The notes: a model not told the origin generated them from the letters alone. Positions 31,452 through 40,383 are shown, numbered from the stretch's first letter. The stretch is 64,000 nucleotides of DNA from Methylorubrum populi (GCA_036946625.1 JAQIIU010000002.1:1470001-1534000); one strand, 5' to 3'. Translations and numbers: made by a program.

Positions 31452-31839
31452 CCTGTGCCCTCTTCATCCGGCCGCACGGGGCGGCCACCGTCTGAAACCT
31501 GTCGAAGCCCCTTGCGGAGCGGTCGGTCCACGGGCAAACCCGCGGCAAAACGAATAGCGCCAGAGGCCGGCCAGGGCCTTTGGCGATGGTGAGGCAGAGG
31601 ATCACGCCGTGGACGGCGCGGTCTTACCCGCTGATCTGACGAACACGCCAGGGTGTGGTGCCGGTATCGGTCTGACGACGGTCGCCGAAGCCCCTGGCCT
31701 CGACCCGAAAGCGACTCTCGATCCACCGGAGTGGCGCGCTTCTACGCGGGAGGGTCGGCTCCGTCAATGCCCGCAGAGGATAAAGTTCGGTGAACGGCCT
31801 TCCGTTGCGCAGCCAAGCTATCCGTCGGCCGCGTCGTCG
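31452..31839. other. Intergenic region between jetC and rpsL
   Basis: No gene is seen in these 388 bases. They must carry the promoter of the str-S10 gene block on the minus strand, but I cannot pick out convincing -35 and -10 boxes. No U-tracted terminator is visible after jetC. An imperfect inverted repeat CTACGCGGG / CCCGCAGAG lies near 31743-31778. Confidence 0.4.
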
Positions 31840-34800
31840 CTATTCGGCCGCGTCCGAGAGGCGAAACGCCTCGATCCCGCGCCGCTCCGGGTTGATTTCG
31901 GCGAGCGCGCGCTTGGCCGTTTCCAGCGGATGCTCGGCCTCGATTCGGACCGAGGCGAGGTCCGGACTCTTGTAGACGGTGACGACGGTGTCCATCACCT
32001 CGGTCAGCGTCGTGCGCTTGTCCTCCGGCGCGGCGATCAGGAGTTGCAGGCCCCACGCCCGGAAGAGATCGACCAGCGACTGGCTGTTGCGCACGTCGAG
32101 CTTGGAGAAGGCTTCGTCCAGAAGGCAGAGGCCGAGGCCCGGCGTCTCGTCGCCGGGGCGGTCGCCGGGATAGTAGGCCGAGGCCATGGAGGCGGCGATC
32201 GCCACGTAGAACGGCGCCTGCGCCTCGCCGCCCGACCCGCGCAGCGCCCGGCTCGACAGGGTGGTGCGGTTGCCCGCCCGGTCGCGCATGCCGATCTCGT
32301 AGACGAAGTAGTTGCGGTAGTCGGCGAGCCGCGCCGCGCTCTCCTCGCCCTCGATCAGGGCGGTGATCTCGGCGAGCGCCGCCGCCAGCGGGCTTCGGTC
32401 CAGACCGTCCTCGGGGCCCGGCAGCACCGCCTGCGCCGCGTCGGGCGAGCGGGCGACCTCGGTGGCGAGGGCGTGGACGGCGGCGTAGCGCCGGTCCACC
32501 TCGGCCTCGAAGGCGTAGGTCTGTCCCGTGAAGGTCTGGGAGGCGAGGCGCTCGTTGAGGGCGTCGAGGCGGGCGCGCATCCGCTCGAACTTGTCGGCGA
32601 GCCGGGTCAGCAGGTCCTCGGTCATCAGGCGGCGCATCTCGGCCTCCGCCCGGAGCGACTGGTCGCGGTAGCGGCGCAGTTCGTGCCCGGCCACCTCGTC
32701 GCGCTCGCGGATCGCCCAGGCATAGCCGAAGGAAGCCGGCTGCTCGCCCGAGCCGAGCGGGTTCTCGACGCGCCACGCGGCGCAGTACTCGGCGAGATCC
32801 CGCTCGGCGGCGCGGCCCTGGTTGCGCACGCCGTCGGCCGCCTCGCGGGCGGAGGCGCGGGCCTGCGAGGCCAGCGAAGCGAGCGCCTTCGTATCGAGCG
32901 CGGCCCGGTCGGTGCGGACTTGCGCGATGCCGGCCACGGTGTCCGGCACGTCGGCGGGCACCGTGCCGGTGAGGCGGATGCGGACCGTGTCGCCGGAGGT
33001 CCAGCGCTTGAGCGCGGTGCGATAGGCCAGGAACGCGGCGCGCGCCGCCTCCCGCCCTTGCGCGACGCGGGCCTTCAGCCCCGCCTCCTCCGCGAGCAGG
33101 GCATCGCGCTTGGGCTCCAGGATCTGGACGAGTTCGGTGAGGTAGGCGGAACGCTCCTTCTGAAGCTCCTTCAACTCCGCCTCGATCACGCCGGCATCGG
33201 CGCGGGCGACCGTTTCCTGCTCGGTCGCGAGGCTGCGGCGGCGGCCTTCGATCGCGTCCGCCTCGGCGCGCAGAGCCTCGATGTCGACCGGCGCCTCGGC
33301 GAGCCGGCCGCGCAACAGGGCGGCGATGCGGGCGGCCTCGCGCATCACGGTCGCCTCGGCCCGCAGGGTGCGCGCCTCCTCGCGCGCCTCGTCGAGGCGG
33401 CGGCGGGTCTCGGCGGTGGGCCCGCGCTGGCCGCGGGTCATCATCAGCGGCACGGGGCGCACCACCGAATAGGCCATGCCGGAGGTCGAGCGCCCGCTCG
33501 GCGCCACCGCGCGGCTCATGCCCTTGAGCGCGGCGTCGTTCGGGGCGAGGTCGTAGCCGCCGAGCCGGGCGGCGAGGAAGGCCTCGGCGTGATCGCTGTC
33601 GGTCTCGATCAGGCCCATCGGCCCGTCGTCGAAGCGGCGCGCCGAGCGACGGGCGGTGTCGGTGGTCTTCACCAGCAAGCAGCGGAAGAACTGATTCTTT
33701 CGCGACTCAAGGAGTGCGAAGGCGCGGTCGAGCCGGTCGGGCTCGACCACCAGGGCCTCGCGGGCGCGGCCCAAGAGACCTTCCAGCGCCGGGCCCCATT
33801 TCGGATCGACGATCTCGGCGAGTTCGCAGATCGGCGCCGCCTCGATCCCCAACCGCCCCAACTCTTCGCGAAACGCTTCCGTGTCCGAGGACAGGCGCGC
33901 GGCCGAGGCGCGGCCGGCATCGACCTGTGCGTCGAGCCCCCGGACCTCGTTCTCGCGCTCGCGGGCCTTGAGGGCGCGATCCTCGGCCTCATCCTCCAGG
34001 GCGCCGGCCACGTCGGGCATGGCCGCGAGCCCGTCGAGCAGACCCTTGAGCGGGCCATCGACGCGCAGAATGTCCTCCGGCGGCGCCTCGCGGCGCAGGC
34101 CCGAGCGGGCACAGGCCTCGACGATGCGCGCCGCCCGAAGGTCGATCCGGCGCAAGGGGCCGCCGACCGCGCCGAGGCGGCCGGCATCCTGTACGAGGCC
34201 GACGATCCCGGCGAGGCGATTGGCGAGGTCGCGCCGGTCGCGGGCGGCCATGGCGAGGCCGGCATTGGAAGCCGCGAGCCGCGCCTCCGCCGCGCTGCCG
34301 ACGATCAGCGCCTTGCGGGCGGCGATCTCGGCATCGATCTCGCGCACGAAGCCCTGGCTCGTCGCCACGCCCTCGCGGGCGATGCGCAGGCGCTCGGCGA
34401 TTTCGGCCAGCGCCTGCCGCGCCTCCCCGTGGTCGAGGATGCGGCGGCGCAGCTCGGCACCGGCCGCGCGCATCTCGTCGAGGGCGGCGGTCAGGCTCGC
34501 CCGCGCCCAGAACTGGTAGCGCTCGCAGATGCGCGAGAGGTGAGCGAGGCGCGTCTCCAACTCCTCGATGGTCGCCAGAAGCCGCCGCCACGTCTCGATC
34601 GACTGGCGGATGCGGGCGACGTCGAGCGGCTCGGCCTCCAGCACGAAGCCGCGCACGAAGGCGCTGGTGTCGAAGATCGGCTTGAACGCCACCGCATTCG
34701 AGAAGGTGCGCAGGAACTGGCGCGGATCGGGAGTTGCCGCCCCCTCGCGCAACTGCGCCAGGACGGCGGCGGTGAAGCGCTCGCCGGAGGTGCGGAACTC

Positions 34801-35307
34801 CTCGAAGCTGTCGGCGCGGCGGCGCAGATCCGCGGCGACCTCGGCCCAGGAGGCGACGAAGCTGCCCTCCTCCGTCTCGCGCACGTAGTCGGCGATCTCG
34901 AAGCGGTGGCCGACGGCGACGAAGCGCGAGAGCGTCTCCTCCTTCTGTTCCTCCGAGCGGGCGGCGAGCGCCAACCCGACCGTGACGATGCGCCCGCTCG
35001 CCGGATTCTCGAAGACGAGAGCGATGAGGGTCTCGCAGGCCTCCCGCGTCGGCCGCCCGCCCTCGGCCGGGTCGCTGATCCAGCCGAGGCAGTAGTCGCG
35101 CACGGTGCGCGCGCTGCGGCCGGAGGCGGAGGCGTTCAGCGCCAAGCGGCTGGCGTTGTTGCCGGCCAGCACCGTGCCGACCGCGTCGAAGATCGTCGAC
35201 TTGCCCGCCCCCGTGGGACCGACGAGCGCCGCCGCGCCGCGAATCCGGATCTGCTCGCGCCGGATGAGGTACCAGTTCGAGATCGCGATGTCGGTGAGGC
35301 GGTACAC
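31840..35307 (-). CDS. jetC: JetC/MksB: SMC-like (MukB-related) ATPase of a Wadjet/MksBEF system
   Basis: 1155 residues. The N-terminus MYRLTDIAISNWYLIRREQI runs into Walker A GPTGAGKST (residues 30-38). Two long coiled-coil-like stretches follow around a central hinge-like region (about residues 500-600). Near the C-terminus come the signature RGSGGEAQAPFY and Walker B LCLLDEAFSKLD (about residue 1060). The ATPase head is therefore complete. This architecture is that of JetC in Wadjet anti-plasmid systems and of MksB condensins. The GTG at 35307 is chosen because it gives the family start; further upstream the frame is arginine/proline-rich and unlike the family. Its partners jetA and jetB lie 2.2 kb upstream, separated by unrelated genes. 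No jetD follows. Confidence 0.85.
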   Translation of the reverse strand: MYRLTDIAISNWYLIRREQIRIRGAAALVGPTGAGKSTIFDAVGTVLAGNNASRLALNASASGRSARTVRDYCLGWISDPAEGGRPTREACETLIALVFENPASGRIVTVGLALAARSEEQKEETLSRFVAVGHRFEIADYVRETEEGSFVASWAEVAADLRRRADSFEEFRTSGERFTAAVLAQLREGAATPDPRQFLRTFSNAVAFKPIFDTSAFVRGFVLEAEPLDVARIRQSIETWRRLLATIEELETRLAHLSRICERYQFWARASLTAALDEMRAAGAELRRRILDHGEARQALAEIAERLRIAREGVATSQGFVREIDAEIAARKALIVGSAAEARLAASNAGLAMAARDRRDLANRLAGIVGLVQDAGRLGAVGGPLRRIDLRAARIVEACARSGLRREAPPEDILRVDGPLKGLLDGLAAMPDVAGALEDEAEDRALKARERENEVRGLDAQVDAGRASAARLSSDTEAFREELGRLGIEAAPICELAEIVDPKWGPALEGLLGRAREALVVEPDRLDRAFALLESRKNQFFRCLLVKTTDTARRSARRFDDGPMGLIETDSDHAEAFLAARLGGYDLAPNDAALKGMSRAVAPSGRSTSGMAYSVVRPVPLMMTRGQRGPTAETRRRLDEAREEARTLRAEATVMREAARIAALLRGRLAEAPVDIEALRAEADAIEGRRRSLATEQETVARADAGVIEAELKELQKERSAYLTELVQILEPKRDALLAEEAGLKARVAQGREAARAAFLAYRTALKRWTSGDTVRIRLTGTVPADVPDTVAGIAQVRTDRAALDTKALASLASQARASAREAADGVRNQGRAAERDLAEYCAAWRVENPLGSGEQPASFGYAWAIRERDEVAGHELRRYRDQSLRAEAEMRRLMTEDLLTRLADKFERMRARLDALNERLASQTFTGQTYAFEAEVDRRYAAVHALATEVARSPDAAQAVLPGPEDGLDRSPLAAALAEITALIEGEESAARLADYRNYFVYEIGMRDRAGNRTTLSSRALRGSGGEAQAPFYVAIAASMASAYYPGDRPGDETPGLGLCLLDEAFSKLDVRNSQSLVDLFRAWGLQLLIAAPEDKRTTLTEVMDTVVTVYKSPDLASVRIEAEHPLETAKRALAEINPERRGIEAFRLSDAAE

Positions 35308-35713
35308 CGGTCCGGCCGCTTGTCCCCGAGGTTGAACGAGACAGGGCAATGGACGCTCCGCCCCGCGCACGCAAGGGCAGCCGCACGGCAACTCACGGCA
35401 AGCGGCCCACGCGCCTCGCAGCCCCCCGGCGCAATCCAAGGCAGTCCGAGCGGCGGACTACCAGCCGGTCGAAATTCGTCGACGACTAGGAAACAACAAT
35501 CACCGACGCGTGATTTGACTGCCAGACATCGATCCGAGATTGAAACCGGACCATCGCCGATCTGTGATCGCCCCTTGGAACAACTGATTGTCCCGGCATT
35601 CAACGAGAGGTTTATGGTAGACAATCAATGACTGCGCCTTGCTTGTCACATGCGTACTCTGAATCATGCGAAACCGATCGATTTTGACATAAAATCAACA
35701 CGATCCATGCCAT
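35308..35713. other. AT-richer region upstream of jetC, no recognised gene
   Basis: From about 35450 the DNA becomes clearly less GC-rich than its surroundings, and it remains so to about 36440. I see no protein family in this part. It must supply the present jetC promoter, because the normal read-through from jetB is interrupted. Confidence 0.45.
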
Positions 35714-35866
35714 ATGGCAAAGCACTACTCCCGGACTCCCGCAAAATTGATCTTTAAAATGTCCGCCCACCATCCTCACCCGACTTACGGAATAATATTT
35801 GTTGTAATTTCCATTTTACTGTGGAGCACGGCATCATGGCTGGCCGGCAGCTTCATCTGGATCTAA
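35714..35866 (+). CDS. Possible small single-span membrane protein (50 aa)
   Basis: A short ORF beginning MAKHYSRTPAKLIFKMSAHH and ending in a strongly hydrophobic stretch (GIIFVVISILLWSTASWLAG, residues 26-45). A second ATG at residue 16 would give 35 residues. No Shine-Dalgarno sequence is obvious. It lies in AT-richer DNA and is convergent with the small membrane protein at 35874-36101. Support is limited to the hydrophobic pattern. Confidence 0.3.
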   Translation: MAKHYSRTPAKLIFKMSAHHPHPTYGIIFVVISILLWSTASWLAGSFIWI

Positions 35867-35873
35867 AATTTGT

Positions 35874-36101
35874 TTATACGCCTCTTCTGTAGGCGATATA
35901 GCCGCCCAGAATATAGCCTCCCTGAAGAGCGCACAGGGAGGCCGCCAGCATCAGCACATCCACGATGATGAACTGCCCACTCTGAAAGTGGTAGGCAACA
36001 CGCACGACCACAACAACGAAGCTCGCGACCGCCAGCATTCCCCAATGACAGAACAAGCCGATGCTCATTCCGGCGACGATTAGAAATAAAATCGCTAACA
36101 C
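35874..36101 (-). CDS. Small membrane protein of unknown function (75 aa)
   Basis: MLAILFLIVAGMSIGLFCHW starts a protein with about three hydrophobic segments (residues 1-18, 21-38 and 47-70), so it is probably an inner-membrane protein. It is not assigned to a family. It lies in the AT-richer segment that separates jetB from jetC. Confidence 0.45.
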   Translation of the reverse strand: MLAILFLIVAGMSIGLFCHWGMLAVASFVVVVVRVAYHFQSGQFIIVDVLMLAASLCALQGGYILGGYIAYRRGV

Positions 36102-36442
36102 TGGGTCATGATCCTGTTCTACCGATTCGGCCCATGGTGGATTGTGCGCGAAATTTTTCCCTCAGGTTACCGCCTCTTCGGATTACGCGCAAAGGCGCGC
36201 AGGCTGTAAAGCTAGGCTGACTTTACAAGTTCCTTTTCCTCGTCCCGTAGCGTTAACGAAGCCGTCACCCTCGGCTCAAATTCTCCTCCGGACGAGCTTG
36301 CAAAACGCCGATTCTCAGTATCGGGCCGGCTATCTTTCTCGCGCGACAGCAATCGAACGGGCCTACCCGCGACATCAAGCGCCCCACTGTCATACCGGCT
36401 TTCCAAAAGGCGGCCGCGACCGGTCCACGCGGGATCTTAAAT
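36102..36442. other. Intergenic region before the MarR-GNAT gene
   Basis: About 340 bases without a convincing gene, of mixed base composition. It ends at a palindromic operator. No IS end or direct repeat is recognisable. Confidence 0.4.
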
Positions 36443-36459
36443 AGTTGACTCCGTCAACT
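36443..36459. promoter_or_regulatory. Palindromic operator for the MarR-GNAT gene
   Basis: AGTTGACTCCGTCAACT is a perfect inverted repeat of 7-bp arms around TCC, centred 29 bases upstream of the start codon. MarR-family proteins bind such palindromes and commonly autoregulate, so the neighbouring gene is the likely binder. The TTGAC within it could also be part of a -35 box. Confidence 0.65.
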
Positions 36460-36479
36460 TTCATGGTGATTCTCGGACG

Positions 36480-37412
36480 ATGGACACCACCATCACCGCC
36501 GTTCGCAGCTTCAACCGCTTCTACACCGGGCTGATCGGCGCGCTCGACGACCAGTTCCTGGGCTTCGACGTGACCCTGCCGGAGGCCCGGCTCCTGTTCG
36601 AGATCGCGACGAGCGATCCCGGAAGCGGACCCGTGACCGCGCGGGCGGTCCAGGCGGGGCTCGGCATGGATGCAGGCTACGTCAGCCGAATCGTCGCCCG
36701 CTTCGAGGAGCGGGGCTGGATCACCCGCGCGCGCGGGGCGGATGCCCGGGCGCGGCCGATTCGGCTGACGCAAGCGGGGCGAGCGGTCTTCGAGAGGCTG
36801 GACGAGCGCCAGCGCGGGGCGGTCGCCGGCCTCGTCGGGGGACTCGATGCGCTCCAGCGGGCGGATCTGGCGGAAGCGTTGGCGCGGGTGCGGCTTCTGC
36901 TGCAGCCGGAAACCGCGCAAGCGTTCACGATCCGGCCGTTCCGCAGCGGCGATATGGGCCTCATCGCCGCCCGCCAGTCGATGCTGTACGCGCGGAGCCA
37001 TGGCTGGGGCCGTGGGCTCGAGGTCGTCGAGGGCGAAACCACCACGAACTTCCTGCGCGACTTCAAGCCGGGGCGCGAGCAGTGCTGGGTGGCGGAGATC
37101 GACGGCGTGATGGCGGGCTCCGTCCTCCTGACCGACGAGGGGGGTGGAGCGGGGCGGCTGCGCCTCCTCTACGTCGAGCCCTTCGCGCGGCGGCGCGGAG
37201 TCGGCGATACGCTGGTCGAGACCTGCCTCGGCTTCGCCCGCGAGGCCGGCTATGCCCGTCTGACCCTGTGGACACACACGGTTCTGGAGGCGGCCCGGCG
37301 CATCTACGCCCGCCACGGCTTCCAATGCGTCGAGACCGCCACCCACACCAGCTTCGGCGAGCCGGTCGCGGGCGAGACCTGGACCCTGCGCCTCCGCGGG
37401 CCGGAAGCATAG
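36480..37412 (+). CDS. MarR-family regulator fused to a GNAT acetyltransferase
   Basis: 310 residues in two domains. Residues about 1-145 form a MarR winged helix (MTLPEAR-like region, then AGLGMDAGYVSRIVARFEER and a wing with RGADARARPIRLTQAG). Residues about 150-305 form a GNAT domain: FTIRPFRSGDMGLIAARQSM, the acetyl-CoA site around VEPFARRRGVGDTLVETCLG, and a C-terminal YARHGF motif. Such fusions are known, and the acetylation target is usually undetermined. It is transcribed against the jet genes and separates jetB from jetC. A palindromic operator lies just upstream. Confidence 0.88.
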   Translation: MDTTITAVRSFNRFYTGLIGALDDQFLGFDVTLPEARLLFEIATSDPGSGPVTARAVQAGLGMDAGYVSRIVARFEERGWITRARGADARARPIRLTQAGRAVFERLDERQRGAVAGLVGGLDALQRADLAEALARVRLLLQPETAQAFTIRPFRSGDMGLIAARQSMLYARSHGWGRGLEVVEGETTTNFLRDFKPGREQCWVAEIDGVMAGSVLLTDEGGGAGRLRLLYVEPFARRRGVGDTLVETCLGFAREAGYARLTLWTHTVLEAARRIYARHGFQCVETATHTSFGEPVAGETWTLRLRGPEA

Positions 37413-37504
37413 AATCCGTGGGGATGACGGGGTTTACCGGCCGAAGGTCCGGGCGAGCCACGCCCCCGCCGCAGCGATGTCGGCCCCGTTCGAGACCCCG
37501 AGCC

Positions 37505-38140
37505 TCAGGCGCCCCTCGCCTCCCCGGCGGAGCCCCAGGCGCGGACCTGATCCATCCAGGCGTCGGGCGAGAGCACGGTGATGCCCGGCATGACCATCAG
37601 CGGCGTGACCCGCTCGGTCCGGTCGCGCTCGCCCAGCCGCAGGGCGCCCTTGCGGGCGAACAGGCGCAGGATCTCGATCAGGCGGGCCTCGTCCGGCGGC
37701 TCGGCCCGGGCGGCGGAGCGGATCGCGTCGGCGATGTCGTCGGTGGTGCATTCCACCGTGCCGTCGGTGGAGACGCGGTGATCGCGCAGGCCCTCCTCGT
37801 AGGCGAGCCGCAGGGACAGCAGCACCAGGGTCTCGTCCTTGCGCAGCCGCTCCCCCTGCGCGTCGTGGCGCACGCCGTCCGGCGGCAGGGCGAGAAATAC
37901 CATCTGGTCGCGATGGGCGACCTCGAAGCGGTAGCCGAGGCAGGCGAAGTAGTCGCGGAAGAACGGCGCGTAGTGCCGTGCGAGTTCGTAGGAGCGGCCG
38001 ATGCCCGTACTCGCCGCGTAGATGCACTGGCTCTTCAGCATCACCTGAAGCGCGCGGATCAACTCCTCCTCGCTCGGCGCGGGACTGCCGGGGGGCGGTA
38101 TCTCTTCGCCGTCGAGGATGGCGCGGAAGGGTTCGAGCAT
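37505..38140 (-). CDS. jetB: JetB/MksE-like (DUF4194) subunit of the SMC system
   Basis: 211 residues. It has the winged-helix accessory-subunit pattern of DUF4194/JetB proteins: LIRALQVMLKSQCIYAAS, then HYAPFFRDYFACLGYRFEVA, and TLVLLSLRLAYEEGLRDHRV. In Wadjet and MksBEF complexes this subunit bridges the kleisin JetA/MksF and the ATPase. The ATG at 38140 fits the family start (MLEPFRAILDGEE). It follows jetA after 174 bases. Its normal downstream partner jetC is displaced by the MarR-GNAT insertion. Confidence 0.8.
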   Translation of the reverse strand: MLEPFRAILDGEEIPPPGSPAPSEEELIRALQVMLKSQCIYAASTGIGRSYELARHYAPFFRDYFACLGYRFEVAHRDQMVFLALPPDGVRHDAQGERLRKDETLVLLSLRLAYEEGLRDHRVSTDGTVECTTDDIADAIRSAARAEPPDEARLIEILRLFARKGALRLGERDRTERVTPLMVMPGITVLSPDAWMDQVRAWGSAGEARGA

Positions 38141-38314
38141 TTTACCGTTCAGCCTGCTTTGCCGGCTTGACGCCGTCTCTCCCCTCTCCCCTCGCGGGCA
38201 AGGGCTGGGGGTGGGGCAGACGGCACCGCCGCGGTTCCTCCCGCACCACCCCCACCTCCTACCTCCTCCCCGCAAGGGGGAGGAGAGGCCCGCGTCTCGG
38301 TCGGAGCCGATCGC
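38141..38314. repeat. jetA-jetB spacer with CTCCCC/GGGGAG hairpins
   Basis: A hairpin CTCCTCCCC / GGGGAGGAG spans 38263-38285 around GCAAG. A related CTCCCCTCGCGGGCAAGGG stretch lies near 38187-38206. A similar motif (CTCCCC...GCAAGGGGAG) occurs next to repeat copy C at about 18272-18292, so this is probably a dispersed genomic repeat. It separates two genes that are usually adjacent or overlapping. Confidence 0.5.
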
Positions 38315-39715
38315 TCAACGCCGCCTTGCAGACGCGGCGACCGGAACACGCTCGATCGAAAAGTCCGGGCAGTCGAGCCAACCGTTGGACACCCGGCCCT
38401 CCCCCCGCGCGACGCGGTAGCGGCTGCGCAGCACCCCGTCGAACAGCACGTCGATCTCGCGCAGGCGCTGGAACACCACGAAGGCGTCCACGTCGTCCAC
38501 CTGGATCTCCGAACCGCGCAGGACCTTCACCTGGGCAAGCCGCGCGTCGAGATAGGCGACGATGCGCTCCGGCGTCACGGTGATGCGGCGGCGGAATTCG
38601 TCCTTGGCGGCGATGAAGGCCTCGATCGCCGGATCGACGTCGATCTCGGGCAGCGGCTCGTACTCGATGATCCGGCGCGGCATGCGCGGATGGGTGAGCT
38701 GCGGCGGGCCGATCGGCGGGCGCAGCAGCGAGACCTGCGGCGGAGGAATGCCGGCGAGGTCGGCCTCGCCCGCGCCGACCGCGCGCAAGGCCGCCGCCGC
38801 CCGCTCGATCCGGGCGGAATCGCGCGGGTCGCGGTAGCGCAGGGCCGCCGAGATGCGCCGCTCCAGCCGCGCCACCACCTCGGCCACGGCCTCGAGATGC
38901 GGGTCGAGCCCCTCGAAGATCGAAAGGATCTCGACGAGATCCGTGCGCACCATCCGCTCGGCCGCCGCGATGTCGGCGGCCCGGCCCTCGCGCAGGTTGC
39001 CGTCGGCGAGCGCCCGGAGCGTCAGCGGATCGCGCAAGGCGCGCCCCGCCTCGCGCACGATGCCGGAGCGGAAGCGGAACGGATTGAAGCGGGTGTGCAG
39101 CGTCCGGTAGTCGCTGACGAGGTGGCGCTCGACGAACTCTTCGAAGTAGAGCCGGAAGGCCGCGCTGAGATCGGGCTCGCGCAGGATCCGCTCTTCGAGC
39201 TTGCGCATCGCCCCGGCCAGCCCCCGCAGGTGGCCGAGGAAGGTGCGCGAGGCCTTGGCCGCGTTGCGCAGGGCCTCCGAGCGGTCGGCGGGGCTGGCGA
39301 TGGCGCTCTCCAGGGCGCTCAGGACCTCCAGCACGGCGCCGCCGTAGGAGCGGGTCTCGCCCCGCTCGATCCGCGCCAGTTCCTCGATCAGCAGTCGCGC
39401 GTCGGGGTCGAAATCGACCACCGGCACGTAGCGCTCGCGCCGCTCCACCAGCCAGCCCGCCTCGATCAGCCGCCGGAACACCGCCGAGCGGCGCTCGATC
39501 GGATCGACCGGCGTGGCCTCGTCGTCGGCGATCTCGGCCTGGCTCCACCCCGTGGAGAAGTCGCCGATGGCGGCCAGAAGCTCGCTCTTGCGCAGGGGCT
39601 CGGCGGCGTCCCCGAACACGCGCGCGTGCAGGTGCAGCAGCAGGGCCGCGTTGAAGGCCCGGCTCGGCGAGGCCAGCGGTCGGAAGAGGTCGTCGGCGAG
39701 ATGGGCGAAGAGCAT
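38315..39715 (-). CDS. jetA: JetA/MksF-like kleisin subunit of the SMC system
   Basis: 466 residues starting MLFAHLADDLFRPLASPSRA. N-terminal winged-helix segments (about residues 20-120) precede a long helical middle and a C-terminal winged-helix region ending WLDCPDFSIERVPVA. The overall plan and the position before a DUF4194 gene identify the JetA/MksF (MukF-like) subunit, which closes the SMC ring. I cannot settle from sequence alone whether it belongs to the DUF3375 or the DUF5716 version. No frameshift is present. The start is 104 bases from the divergent GNAT gene, so the jetAB promoter lies there. Confidence 0.78.
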   Translation of the reverse strand: MLFAHLADDLFRPLASPSRAFNAALLLHLHARVFGDAAEPLRKSELLAAIGDFSTGWSQAEIADDEATPVDPIERRSAVFRRLIEAGWLVERRERYVPVVDFDPDARLLIEELARIERGETRSYGGAVLEVLSALESAIASPADRSEALRNAAKASRTFLGHLRGLAGAMRKLEERILREPDLSAAFRLYFEEFVERHLVSDYRTLHTRFNPFRFRSGIVREAGRALRDPLTLRALADGNLREGRAADIAAAERMVRTDLVEILSIFEGLDPHLEAVAEVVARLERRISAALRYRDPRDSARIERAAAALRAVGAGEADLAGIPPPQVSLLRPPIGPPQLTHPRMPRRIIEYEPLPEIDVDPAIEAFIAAKDEFRRRITVTPERIVAYLDARLAQVKVLRGSEIQVDDVDAFVVFQRLREIDVLFDGVLRSRYRVARGEGRVSNGWLDCPDFSIERVPVAASARRR

Positions 39716-39819
39716 GTTTTCGGGGGCGGGAGCCTCGAACGATCAGGCAAGGCGAAGGTCAATCCAGGCGGGGCATGTTAGACCCTGCCGCGATCCCAAC
39801 CGGATAGGCCTTCCCTACC

Positions 39820-40326
39820 ATGTCCCTATCGATCCGCCGACTCGGAGCCGAGGATGCGCCGGCCTATCGCACGCTCCGGCTTGAGGCGCTGAGCCGCCAT
39901 CCGGAAGCGTTCGGGGCGGCCTACGACGAAGAGGCTTTGCATCCGCTCGCGTGGACCGAGGAAAGGCTTGCCGGCAACGTCGTTCTCGGCGGCGTGTCGG
40001 GCGGTGACGGTCGTCTTGTCGGAACAGCGGGCCTGTCCGTGCCGGCAGGGCTCAAGATGCGACACAGAGGGGTGCTGTGGGGGATGTATGTCTCTCCACA
40101 AGCACGTCGCACGGGTGTCGGCACCGCCCTGGTCCAAGCCCTCGTTTCCGAGGCGAATTCTCGCGTCGAAGAGGTCACGTTGACCGTGGCGAGCGGAAAC
40201 GAGCCGGCATTGACGCTCTATCGTCGCGCAGGCTTCATCGAATACGGCCAAGATCTTCGCGCCCTCAAGCTCGAAGGGGACCGGTACGTCGATGAGACGC
40301 TGATGCGCCGACGGCTGCGACGATAG
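39820..40326 (+). CDS. GNAT-family N-acetyltransferase
   Basis: 168 residues, one GNAT domain: SIRRLGAEDAPAYRTLRLEA at the start, the acetyl-CoA pyrophosphate loop VSPQARRTGVGTALVQALVS, and the C-terminal ASGNEPALTLYRRAGFIEYG. The substrate cannot be inferred. It is divergent from jetA, and its base composition is slightly less GC-rich than its neighbours. Confidence 0.85.
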   Translation: MSLSIRRLGAEDAPAYRTLRLEALSRHPEAFGAAYDEEALHPLAWTEERLAGNVVLGGVSGGDGRLVGTAGLSVPAGLKMRHRGVLWGMYVSPQARRTGVGTALVQALVSEANSRVEEVTLTVASGNEPALTLYRRAGFIEYGQDLRALKLEGDRYVDETLMRRRLRR

Positions 40327-40383
40327 ATTGCATCGTACCCGCGTGAAGCGGTTGTTCGAAGATATGCGGTGGAGCCCCCAAAA

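Noticed and set aside
31609..35631. A 1340-codon open frame on the plus strand opposite jetC
   Set aside because: It is an antisense shadow caused by high third-position GC. The product is low-complexity Arg/Gly/Ala-rich with no domain, while the minus strand encodes a complete SMC ATPase.
37413..37504. Minus-strand reading LGVSNGADIAAAGAWLARTFGR after jetB as a possible jetD or other gene remnant
   Set aside because: It is only about 22 residues, matches no motif of the JetD family that I can recognise, and could be chance in GC-rich DNA.
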